From Notospermus geniculatus (lineage: Eukaryota; Nemertea; Pilidiophora; Heteronemertea; Lineidae): a stretch of DNA of 64,000 bases. The notes below the pieces were generated by a model. The model was not told where the DNA came from, made no database searches, and saw only the letters and a list, made by a program, of their open reading frames with translations. The stretch covers positions 20,431-84,430 of the forward strand of contig NMRB01002025.1 of the NCBI GenBank assembly GCA_002633025.1. The letters run 5' to 3'. Position 1 is the first letter of the stretch, and every line of letters starts with the position of its first letter. This document shows, one piece after another, positions 1 through 9,410 of this stretch. The position numbers and the translations under genes were made by a program.

Positions 1-491
1 TACTGAACATTTTGCAAGTGATTCCAAGAGGTTACCTCGTGAAATTGAGCTAGCTCAACTTTGGGGGGCGGATTATTGATGACTGGAGGGGGTACCCCAC
101 CACAGAAAATGACTGGCATTGGCCATATATTGATGGAGGGATGATATCATGACAGTAAAAGTAGGTTTTTACTGGTTACCACACAAAGCTGATCTAGATC
201 AATTTTGGGGGATCTTATCATTGCTGTCCTGGCCACACCCACCATATGGTGCGTGCCAGTCGTCCAGATTTGTAACCAGGAATGGACACCTAACAGTGTG
301 ATAGGCAAGAAAATTGGTTACCTTCCCAGCTAACCTGACCCCCCTGGGCTCTTGCTCTATCAACTTGCATGCGCAGAAAACTCTGGAAGAGCATAATAGT
401 GTGCTGTCAAAGTGATGTCCTTTCTCTACTGGTTCATACAGTTGAGTTTCTGAGATCCGTTCACTTCTTTTTACCTTTTCGTTTTGTCTAG
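1..491. other. Intronic or upstream DNA, no exon recognised
   Basis: No coding exon is visible before the acceptor AG at 490-491. The desaturase exon that starts at 492 needs an upstream exon ending in the first two bases of a His codon. None that would encode the preceding QxEHH-type segment is found here, so this is probably intron. Confidence 0.5.
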
Positions 492-944
492 TTTGTTCCC
501 GACCATGCCACGCCACAACTATTACAAGGTAGCGCCACTGGTCAAGTCACTGTGTCAGAAACATGGCATCAAGTATGAGGTCAAACCATTGTGGACTGCA
601 TTCAAAGATATTGTCAAGTAAGTTATGAATTTCTATTGCTCCTCTGCGACTTCTCAATTTCACATTTTGAGATCTGGACTGGAGGCATGGATTGTGTGGA
701 TTGGTTTTAGCTTGGCCAGAGATCAGGGAAGCCAATTTCAGCAGTAGTGTGTCAGGCATGTCAGGTGTGAGGTAATGTAGGCCTACAACATGCATGTAAT
801 TCTGCATTAAACAACAATGTCACTACCGGTACCGGTACTCTACATGAATAATGTGATTTGACCTCCCTATCCTCTTTTTCCAGGTCATTGAAACACTCGG
901 GCGAGCTGTGGTACATGACGTACCAGGCCTATCATCTCGATTAA
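492..944 (+). CDS. Fatty acid desaturase (FADS-type front-end desaturase), last two exons
   Basis: Seen: exon 492-617 (acceptor AG at 490-491, donor GTAAGT at 618) and terminal exon 884-944 (acceptor CAG at 881-883, stop TAA 942-944), joining in phase. The first base completes a His codon and is followed by LFPTMPRHN, then [16 protein letters not shown] and, in the last exon, [10 protein letters not shown] before the stop. This is the C-terminal signature of front-end desaturases, directly after the third histidine box (QxxHH). Family knowledge: these ER membrane enzymes pass electrons from a fused cytochrome b5 domain to a di-iron centre and insert Delta5/Delta6 double bonds in polyunsaturated fatty acids. 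The cytochrome b5 domain, the membrane segments and all three histidine boxes lie upstream of the window, so paralogue identity (FADS1/2/3-like) cannot be decided. Confidence 0.88.
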
Positions 945-3906
945 AGCCTACTGCCACTTAAAGGGACCCTAAAGGCAGCCGTCTCATTGGCATTTTGATG
1001 TGCTCATTACAGCGATCGGTTGGCATATACGGTACAACTCTGACATGTATTGCAATTAAAATAGCCGGTACATGTTGTATGGTCCACTAAAACTTCAACA
1101 TCTGAGCCAAAATCCGTAAGTTGTCAGTTGTCACATATTAGCGCTAGCGCCATGTAGTGACCAGACTTAATGAGCCTAATCGCTGGCTGCCTATAGCCCT
1201 TGAATCGTCATGAGATCAAGACAGCTCAACGGATTTGCATTCTGAGTGTATTCTTGCATTCATGAAGTATCAAAACCATCCAAATGGTGTCGTGCAAGCC
1301 GAAGAAATCTTGATGTACGGTACGGTACGGTACCAGACATATACCGGTACCGGTATGTTACAAAAAGGCTGGCATTCCTATTGAAACTTAACAACATGGT
1401 CATGTGTCATGGCATGATAGTCAACTATATAGTCCCACCAAATCAACATTCTTCCCACCGACATGACCGAAATTAAGAAATAAATGTTTTGACAGTTCAT
1501 CATTCCAACTATACAGCTTAATTATACAACTTATGGATCTCACTGTGACCATGCGATTGCATGGCGAAACTGTGATCATGGTATCAAGTTGATGCTGGCT
1601 TTATGAAGCAAAATGTTGGCATTGACCTACAAAGCATTATAGTTACTATAGTTACTAACTATAATGCTGTGTAGGGCAATCAGATGCTAACTGTTAGCAT
1701 ACAGAGCATTAATTTCCACATTACACAACATGTGCGAGCACAGTTTTAGTGCGAATAACAAAAGCCTACCGGTAGGCCTACTTCCCACATACATGTAGCT
1801 GGCAAGAGTACCGTACGTGATGTGCTAGTTACCATATAATTATGTAGTTCAGTTTATGCTTCCTGGCTTTGTCTGTGATTGTTACCGGTAGATGAATACC
1901 AGTATAATCTACAGTTTGTTTTGCATTTGTAATACAAAATATACACTGTGTTTCATTTGAATTAGTTTGCACTTTGCATTTGTGAATTAATATATACCGT
2001 GCGTACTGCAATCGTGAGTGAAAATTTGCGAGTACTTTGTCATGTTTGTGGAATATCCCACCGGTGCCTGTAGTGATGCTATATTATTATTGGTGGTGGC
2101 GTGCCATTACCACCAACCACGTGACCTATTGTATATGTTCTCCAGTGATGTGTACATGAAAGCACACTTCTTGGATATATGTAAGAAGTCATTCCTCGTA
2201 TTGTTTAACAATACCGTACATATAAATACCGGTATTATACATATGCTTATGTGCTATTTCAATATTTCATGTTACAATTTTCTTTTCAAACTTCTTTTAC
2301 TGATGATCCATCCAGTGGTGAAAATGGATATGTCAATCTGGTAGTGGCAGGGATGGAGCTGTGAAAAACCCATCCCTGTATTGTTTGTCACAGGATTAAG
2401 GGCCTTGGTCTCTCTAGAGTCCTATTGAATGGTGCCACTTAATCCGGATATTGTTGATGGACATCCTATCCTATATCGGGGGCATTAGTTTCTTTTACAC
2501 CAGTACATTGACCAGTATGTAAAATATTACCGACCTACATACTTCAGAGGCCAGCTCTACATCTTGACCTACTTAAGCAATTGTGTGCTATTGTTGAAAC
2601 ATTCATATTCTGTGGTAGCTCAGTGTTTATTTTTATATGGTGATTTTTTTTGTAGGATATTTGATCTAGGATTTTCTGTGGTGAAACTGACTGGATCATC
2701 GTTAATAAATGTTCCCGGTACCGGTACCGGATGTATCTTTTGTGATATGGAATTTATATAGTTGATACATTTGTTAATCACCGCCTGCAAGCAATAAATC
2801 AACAAATAAGGCAAAGCAAAGTTCATTTTCGTTTCTGTCTGCCTTAAAACTGCATGTGTACACTGGCAACATTTGAACAACATTCCTGAGCAACATGGTA
2901 TTTTGAAGGTGTATACACTGGCCTACAAATTATAGCAGCATTTGAACAAGTTCAACACTCGTCGAACAAGGTCTTGTTACCAGTACCAGGCAGGCCGACT
3001 AGTACCCTGAATGTTGGAAAAATGTTGCCAGAGTGCAGTACTTAGTTTGCATGAGAAGCATGAAAGCATCAGCTCCCCTTTACGTGTACCGTATGCAACT
3101 AACTGCATTTGCATGCATTCACAGAACTACATGTAGTACATACCAACCACTTCTCCATGGAGTAGTGGGAAGCGGAGATTCTTGGAATAGATCACAGTAT
3201 ACACAGGGTGGTGCAAAAAAATGCAACCACATACCAGTACGCACAGCTCAAATTGCAGTGGCACCATCTGTTGGAGATGACAGGAACAAACCTATCCACC
3301 AAGACGGGATCAAGTTGAAAGCTTCATTCAATCCACATAAGAAATCGCAGCCAAATTTTTGCTGCTATACATGTATGTATTGGAGGAGCTTGTGTGGGCT
3401 CCTCCTGAAGCTGCCAAGAATGACAAAAGGCTGATTCAACGAAATAAGTTGGGGAGGAAGGACTACAACTTACCGCAGCTATCAAAACACCAAATATCAA
3501 ATCCTGCTTATAAGTATAAAATCAATTTATTATCTGGACACATTATAGAGTGTACATTATATTCCTTGAACTTGATGATGGACCACCTAGTGAAGTTGGT
3601 AGATGTATAAAGGGAAAGCTAAACAAATCCACTGTAATTTTCTGAAGAAACTGAATACTGACCATTTCGAAGGAATATCTGCGATCCTCTGAAATGCATT
3701 ACTGGCATCACTAGAAAACCTCGGAGAACAAAACAGAAAGGATACATGCATGCATGTAACTGGTACCACACAAGGACCAGATGCCATCTTTTTAGTCCCC
3801 TTTTAATTTGTAACATGATTAATGACATATTATCCCCTCAACATCCCAGGCGGAAAATAACAATAAAGTCTATGTGAACCTCCCACAGTGTAGTGATTCA
3901 TATCTA
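945..3906. other. Intergenic DNA between desaturase and NOP58
   Basis: No gene recognised. The stretch is AT-rich with many copies of short self-complementary words, notably accggtaccggt (about 826, 1340 and 2714), tacatgta and aggcct. Open frames here are short, lack homology I can recognise and lack coding character. The desaturase 3' UTR presumably occupies the first part; I see no convincing polyadenylation signal close to the stop. Confidence 0.5.
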
Positions 3907-6900
3907 TCATTCGTCCTTCGCTTTCTTTTTTTTCTTCTTTTTCTTTTTCTCCGCTCCCTCCTCGACACTATCCTCAAGCTGAGACGTCTCCATCGTCGTA
4001 TCCGCCTCAGCAGCTTCCGATTCCCGCTTCTTTTTCTTTTTCTTCTTCTTTTTCTCCGTTTCCTCTGGGGCAGGTTCGTCAGCTGAAAATAGACGGCAGA
4101 ATTTCTCAAAATAAGCACCAGGACAGGTATATGGACCCGGACTTGCAACATTTCCACAACAATAGCCAGCCTCAGTGGTAGTGACGAATATTTTATCGTC
4201 ATGGTAATAAGAACGTGTGGTTATATACATCATCGACTGACATCTTCACGGCTTAAACAATCCTCACTTCTTCACAAAAGATATGGCTTTCAGAGACAAA
4301 GTATTGTATTGTATCAGATTTTTCCATCAGGGCGGAAGCCATAGCATTCCATTGGAAGTACGGAAGAGGCCATCTCAAGCTACTCATGTTCCTCACTTGG
4401 ATGGTGTCTTTCACTTGCCCTTGCAAAAGCACAAGGTGCAGGGCACCACAGCTTACTGTCCCATGGGACGGACTGAAGAGCCAGGGATAATTAATCCCAC
4501 ACGGCTCGGGATTCGAACCTGGGACCTGCTGCTTGCTAAGCGGACGTGATAATGACGAGGCACGACAGTTGAGCACTCACCATCTACTGGTTCTTCTTTA
4601 ATTTCTTTCTTAATCTTCTTTTTCTTCGGTGAATCTCCATTTGGTATCGGTTCATCACTATCTTCTTCAAACTTTCTCTTCTTTGGAACGTTGGGTAGCG
4701 TCGAGTCTGCCGCTGGATTGTACGTCTTCACTTCACTCTTGGCTGAGTACTTGTCCCATTTTGCCATCTTCTTTCCACTACCACTGATCTTTCTCAACTG
4801 AAAGTATGATAAAGTTAAAGTTGTGTTTATCGTCTGATATCAACAATGGTAGAGGTTCTCATCCAACTTTCAGTAGAACTCAGATGAGGTGCTCATTCAG
4901 CGCTACAATCTGAGCATTTCTGACCCATTTATACACCTGGGTGGAGAGGCCAGTAAGGCAAAGAGACTTGCCCAATGCCTCACACCACCATAGGGTTCGA
5001 ACCCAGGACCACTCGTCTGAGACCCGAACCACTACACCACTGTGACTCAGAATTACTTCAGGTGATCACGCGTTTAGCAATGTGAACAGGGTCAAGGACG
5101 CAATGCGATGCCATGCTACGGTCGTCTCGTTTGAGCAACAACAGGTTGAGCCAAGGAAAGGGACACCAGGTCATAAAATTTTCTAAACACTTACATACAA
5201 GACAAAAACTAACCTCTCATTATTATGTTTGACCACACAGTTCTGACAATAATTATCAGAATTTCAGGCCACTACTTTTTACTAATCACTGAGGCTGTGG
5301 ACGAGAACTTCGGACAACAGGGAACAATATTTCATGAAAATTTCCAGCTAAAATGCACGGAAATGAACACTTTATCAGAACTCACCCCTCCTTCCTCTAG
5401 AGCCCGTAATCTGGATTCTAATTTTGCTCTGTGTTCAATACCGAGTTCATTGTCGACGTCCTCTCCAAGGGCATCCACTCGGATGGCTAGGGACGTCTTA
5501 GCTGCCAACATACGCGAAATCTGGAACAGAAAACAATTACATTTCATTTACATGTAGGAGGAAACAGACATTAGTGGATTCTTTTCTTTAAAGCTACTGG
5601 ACTGCTCCCCATTGACAAGGCATTTTATCCGAGATATCTGAATTAACGAATGAGTAAAACGAACAAACGGAATCTTATATTTACCTTTCCTTTATTTTTT
5701 GGTGTCGTCTGCCCAACAAGTGATGCATGATAAATAAGACCATATTTGGGCGTGTCGTGTTTCGTCTTTAAAGCTCTGAATAAGGCTTTCTCTGCACCGA
5801 GAATCTGGACCGTTGATGACGGGTGTTTGGCTAAGTTCATTAAGGAGCCTGAAGGTAAAATAATAATGGATACTTTTGATGGTCTATAATATGTACGATG
5901 GTAGTGAATATTATGTTTATTTTGGAACAGAGTGTAATAAATTGACAACCTCAGGTGGAACTTGAATTGTTTATATTTGCAGCCTCAGAAGAGATAGTGA
6001 TGATAAAGATTCATCATCAGCATCAGAAAATAGAAGTTCATCATAAGCTGCGTATCAAAATCGGTGTATTTTTCTGGAATTCACCTCACAGGTTCACTTC
6101 AGGTGCGAGGGACATAGGTAGGTGAAAACAAAGGGTTATTATTTCCATACCTGCATGAGCAATCAACCGAGCACCAACTAGTTCACCGACAAGAACGGTC
6201 AGATTTGGAGCGACTGCCATCATACGATTCTTTAAATAGTCGTAGAGTTGTGTACGGTATTCCATGATTTCTATCACCTGAAAGGAGAACCAACGACAGG
6301 CGTGAGAGACAAACACACAGTCAGGAAGTCTGAAATTTCTGAAAAATAGGAACAGCGGTGAGGTACTGGACGGTTCTTGAGAATCAGAACTGCTGTTAGC
6401 CTGCCTCAGTGGTAGTGACGAAACGTTTTTCATCATTTACAGTAGCATTAGATAACAAATGGTATACATCATTGGCAGCGTTCAACAGGTTTTCAGAAAT
6501 AACATGCAATAGGGTTAAAACATTGCGAGTCCAATCTTACCTGTTCACAGAGAAATATCACATTGGTTATATCTTCTTCCGAGACTTCTGTTCCCATCGA
6601 GATTTCGGCGACTTCCTTGACTTCCTGTTCGACTTCCTCGGGAAGAATTGACGACAGATCCGTATTTGCACAATTTTTGCGGTCACCTGAAAAGAGGAAA
6701 TTCAACAGAATCCAATAGCTGTCATTTTTGCAAAATTTTCGAACACCTTTCAGTGCTGAATTCAAAGGCAAAGATACTAAGCGAAAACAGGCATGACTGC
6801 AGATTGCTGGTGCCCTAGAGTAAAACTCAGGTGAGCACATGGTCCATGAACAAGATATCTGAACACAGTGCATGTGGTAGCTTTTTTGTTTTTGCTCAAC

Positions 6901-9315
6901 ACCCAGTCAGAATTTGTCAATTTTGATGAAGCAGCCTCAGTAGAGATAGTGACGATGGGTTAATCTTCATCTTCATCTGAATACTGGGATCATCATCGGC
7001 TGCTTCATCTGATACAAGTATCAACACCAGCTGCTTCATCTGATACAACTATCATCACCAGCTGCTTTATACTGGGATCATCACCAGCTGCTTCAAACTA
7101 CACAGTACGACTCAAGATAGGGTTCAGTTACTTACCAATAGTTTTAACAACTCGAGCAAAAGCCAAGTTGTCTGTGATCACTTTACCAAGTTCAGGGAAA
7201 TGCCATCCATACCATTCTCTCGCTCGCATGACATAATTATTCAGTTCCTTGTCGAGATCATCAAGCAAAGCTGAAGGAGAAAATCATAAGTCCTGATATT
7301 TTTGCATACACCTTTATCTTCTATTGGGAGGGACACAATATCGCCTCTCATTAGTTTTTTTGACCACATACTGCCGACTCATGCCGGCATTTCAGGCCAC
7401 TACTTTTTTCCTAATCATTGAGGCTAAGGCACATTTCGCACAACATAGGGCAGTAAATACCCATGAAAACTGAGGTTATACTTACAAATGGCCTGGACAA
7501 TCATCGTGTCGACTTTATCAGGGCTGAACTTCAACTTGTATCTTGATAAACTGAAATAACAGAAAATTGTCCCTTATCCTACTTTCCAATTCTGACCTCC
7601 AAATCCTAATTCTGCCTGGCAACTCCAAATCCTAATTCTAAAAGGTGACTGCAAATCCTAAATCATACTGGTGACACCAAATCCAAATGGGCGACTTCAA
7701 ATTCTAATTCTAACTTTGAGTGGTAAGATTCATTTTGAGTTTCGAATTACTGGGCCGCCTCAGCTGAGATAGAAAAGGTTCAGCCCCTTTCACAGTAGAA
7801 CTGACTAGGGCTTACCTATGAGCTAAACCCAAAGCCATCGCAGACATCTCTTTCTCAGGAATGGTCACTAAACTATCCATCTGTGCACGAATTCCCCTCA
7901 TTAGTTCATGGACCGCTGAGTTTGATACACATTGCAGGTCCAGTTTTTCCTAAAATCATAGGGGAATAGGTTATTTTGTACTGCTTCTCAAAGTGAACCT
8001 GGTAGAAATCAGAATACGTACATTAGCACTTAAACTGTGGAGAAAATACTTCGCCATACATTGTACCTCTAAGTTTTTGATGATTCAAGTTGCAGCCATT
8101 CTTTATGGCAAATGACTTGAAATGACCAGACAATTGGAATCAAGCATTAATGACGACATCACCCAACACAAAAACAGTTAAATAAGTATGGGAGCCCTAA
8201 GGAAAACAAATAAACCAACAGACTATTAAATAAGATTGTACACCAGAACCGTTGTGGTTCTAATCACAAATATCACCCTACCTTGATTATGTTCCCTAAT
8301 TTAGCATCAGATACCGCTAGTTCTTCATGTGCTTCCTTCGCTACAATCTTCTTTAGCATCTTCTTCAAACCTTTACCCATCTTGCCCTCCACTGCAGCAG
8401 TTGCAGCTGCAGAAATATATAGCATGGTTAGGAGACACTGCCATCATTCCACCATTTAAAAGGATGTAAAAGGTATTGATGTAAAAGGTATTCTACACGA
8501 ATGTCATATAAGTAGCCACTGGAAAGCTCTCATGGAGTACCGGGCTTCCTCAATTTCACAAAACTGATTACCAGATTAGGCCTACATTTTTCTGTTTTTG
8601 ATGTGATCACCACTGGCACGGAGAGGGTTAACGATATACCAACCTGCAAGGGCCTCTGTCGTGTCTTTGAACTTTGAGAATGATTTCAATTTAACCCTGA
8701 AAATGAGAGGAAGTTCTGGTTTAAATGACAAAGAGAATTTGCGAATGCAACAGGAGGGTCCACCAAAGTGACGTCATCTGAGCTGATCAATGCGAAACAT
8801 TATTGCACTTTTTGCCCTTTTCAGAGTTCAGAGAAACCCTGAGTTTTTCTCGTCATTTTGGAAGAAGGGATTCTCTCGTTGTTGCGCCGGCTTACGTCTA
8901 TTTTTCCGACACTTACACATTTGCTGCTTTTTCTGGAGTTTCGAAGTCGAGATAGAGATTTTCTGCCTTGTGTAACTTTTTCTCATCGAGAAGCTGCAAA
9001 AGAGAAACGGAATATAAGCCTACACATAGGCTTCGGACAACGTGCATGCCTACAACAACACATGTAGGCCTACACATACACTACGCTGATAGATGGCGCT
9101 GTCCGCAACCTCTTGACCTCTCGAGTGCATGCACGGACCCGGACCGAAAATTCCGGGCAAACAAGATCAAATATCTCGCGATCGGGGCGTCGATTTCGAA
9201 ACAACAAATACTGAAAGTAATCTAGACAAGTTCAATTTTAAATAGACATTGGTTTTATTTGTTTAATCACCTTGAAAATGGCATAACCTGCCGGTGTTTC
9301 AAAGAGGACCAGCAT
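3907..9315 (-). CDS. NOP58: Nucleolar protein 58 (box C/D snoRNP core protein), complete
   Basis: Seen: 13 coding exons in phase (minus strand, 5' to 3'): 9271-9315, 8917-8993, 8644-8696, 8282-8406, 7816-7949, 7486-7550, 7136-7270, 6541-6686, 6151-6277, 5685-5848, 5386-5520, 4581-4797, 3907-4082. They total 1599 nt (532 aa plus stop), close to human NOP58 (529 aa). The protein starts [15 protein letters not shown]. The central Nop region reads [67 protein letters not shown] and [13 protein letters not shown]. The C-terminus carries two Lys runs separated by an acidic stretch, as in the family. Known role: with NOP56, fibrillarin and 15.5K it forms nucleolar box C/D particles that 2'-O-methylate rRNA. 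Four introns hold C/D snoRNAs. Exon 3 to 4 has several nearby CAG acceptors; 8406 keeps phase and similarity. Confidence 0.96.
4165..4241 (-). ncRNA. Box C/D snoRNA, SNORD70-like copy a (18S A512 guide)
   Basis: It lies in NOP58 intron 12. Seen on the minus strand: terminal stem GUCAGUC (4241-4235) pairing with GGCUGGC (4171-4165), including two G-U pairs; box C GAUGAUGU; an internal C'-like UGACGA; box D CUGA (4175-4172). The stretch before box D contains UUCGUCACUACC, complementary over 12 nt to the universal 18S rRNA segment GGUAGUGACGAA. The fifth base before box D faces the A of GGUAG, which is human 18S A512, the target of SNORD70. Human SNORD70 is also hosted by NOP58. Box C ends in U rather than A in both copies. 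Confidence 0.88.
4330..4553 (-). repeat. tRNA-derived SINE, family B
   Basis: On the minus strand a tRNA-like head (ATCACGTCCGCTTAGCAAGC, then B box GGTTCGAATCC) is followed by a body seen again at 14650-14912 and in part at 13648-13706. The shared body includes ggactgaagagccaggg and cttgcccttgcaa on the plus strand. It lies in NOP58 intron 12 next to exon 12. Several conserved copies in one window argue for a SINE rather than a single tRNA pseudogene. Confidence 0.65.
4925..5050 (-). repeat. tRNA-derived SINE, family A
   Basis: Minus strand carries an A-box-like TGGTGTAGTGGTT, a B box GGGTTCGAACCC and then the tail word TGGGCAAGTCTCTTTGCCT and CACCCAGGTGTATAAATGGG. The same order occurs at 29636-29764. 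Such a tRNA head plus conserved body is typical of invertebrate SINEs. It lies in NOP58 intron 11. Confidence 0.65.
5215..5345 (-). repeat. Intronic repeat with conserved hairpin, copy 1
   Basis: This ~130-nt block in NOP58 intron 11 resembles 7345-7470 in intron 6, sharing tcaggccactacttttt and atcattgaggct-like words. A hairpin in the middle is kept with different bases: TTCTGA/TCAGAA here against TGCCG/CGGCA in the other copy. It may be a structured RNA or simply a transposon remnant. Confidence 0.45.
5979..6051 (-). ncRNA. Box C/D snoRNA, SNORD11-like copy a (18S G509 guide)
   Basis: It lies in NOP58 intron 9. Minus strand: terminal stem GCAGC (6051-6047) with GCUGC (5983-5979), perfect box C AUGAUGA, D' CUGA followed by C' UGAUGA, and box D CUGA (5988-5985). 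The guide UCACUAUCUCUU pairs with 18S GGGAGGUAGUGA if one internal and two terminal G-U pairs are allowed. The fifth base before box D then faces the first G of GGUAG, which is human G509, the SNORD11 target. Pairing further 5' meets one C-A mismatch. Human SNORD11 and SNORD11B are also in NOP58 introns. Confidence 0.85.
6401..6478 (-). ncRNA. Box C/D snoRNA, SNORD70-like copy b (18S A512 guide)
   Basis: It lies in NOP58 intron 8. Minus strand: short terminal stem CUGCC (6478-6474) with GGCAG (6405-6401), box C AAUGAUGU, a well-formed C' AUGAUGA, and box D CUGA (6409-6406). The guide UUUCGUCACUACC is complementary over 13 nt to 18S GGUAGUGACGAAA and places A512 opposite the fifth base before box D. 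It shares AUGAUGUAUA at its 5' end and the whole guide with copy a in intron 12, so the two are paralogues. Confidence 0.88.
6928..7006 (-). ncRNA. Box C/D snoRNA, SNORD11-like copy b (18S G509 guide)
   Basis: It lies in NOP58 intron 7. Minus strand: perfect 9-bp terminal stem GAAGCAGCC (7006-6998) with GGCUGCUUC (6936-6928), box C GAUGAUGA and box D CUGA (6940-6937). The guide UCGUCACUAUCUCU pairs with 18S AGGUAGUGACGA and neighbours with a G-U pair and without the C-A mismatch of copy a. The fifth base before box D again faces G509. It is the better-preserved of the two G509 guides. Partial tandem copies of its 5' end sit directly upstream. Confidence 0.87.
6984..7100 (-). repeat. Partial tandem copies of a snoRNA 5' end
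   Basis: Upstream of SNORD11-like copy b, the minus strand repeats a unit of about 26-32 nt built from GGTGATGAT (box C-like), a short spacer with GTATCAGATGAAG, and CAGC (the 5' stem). Three degenerate copies precede the intact snoRNA. None of the extra copies is followed by a box D and guide, so they look like slippage products rather than genes. Confidence 0.6.
7345..7470 (-). repeat. Intronic repeat with conserved hairpin, copy 2
   Basis: Copy of the block at 5215-5345, here in NOP58 intron 6. The minus strand shows TGCCG/CGGCA around an 8-nt loop. An AUGAUUA word and a CUGA occur nearby, but they do not make an acceptable C/D snoRNA because there is no terminal stem. Confidence 0.45.
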
Positions 9316-9398
9316 TTTCACAGCCTTTCCGAACGGAACCACGAGGTCTGTGCTCCAGTACGCAGGCGCAGAAATGAGCGCCACGGGAGTGTCGCGGC

Positions 9399-9410
9399 AA
9401 AAAGAAGAAG
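9399..9410 (-). promoter_or_regulatory. Candidate 5' TOP-like pyrimidine tract of NOP58
   Basis: Minus strand reads CTTCTTCTTTTT, a C-initiated 12-nt pyrimidine tract about 85 nt before the NOP58 start codon, in GC-richer DNA than its surroundings. snoRNA host genes and ribosome-biogenesis genes often start transcription in such a terminal oligopyrimidine (TOP) tract. No transcription start data are available, so this is inference. Confidence 0.35.

Noticed and set aside
3870-4202. Arg- and Lys-rich open frames on both strands over the NOP58 tail
   Set aside because: Shadow frames of the Lys-codon runs in NOP58 exon 13.
7745-7800. Possible fifth box C/D snoRNA in NOP58 intron 5 (minus strand CTATCTCAG before CTGAGGC)
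   Set aside because: There is a box D-like word and a trace of the guide, but no acceptable box C and no terminal stem. At most a decayed relic.
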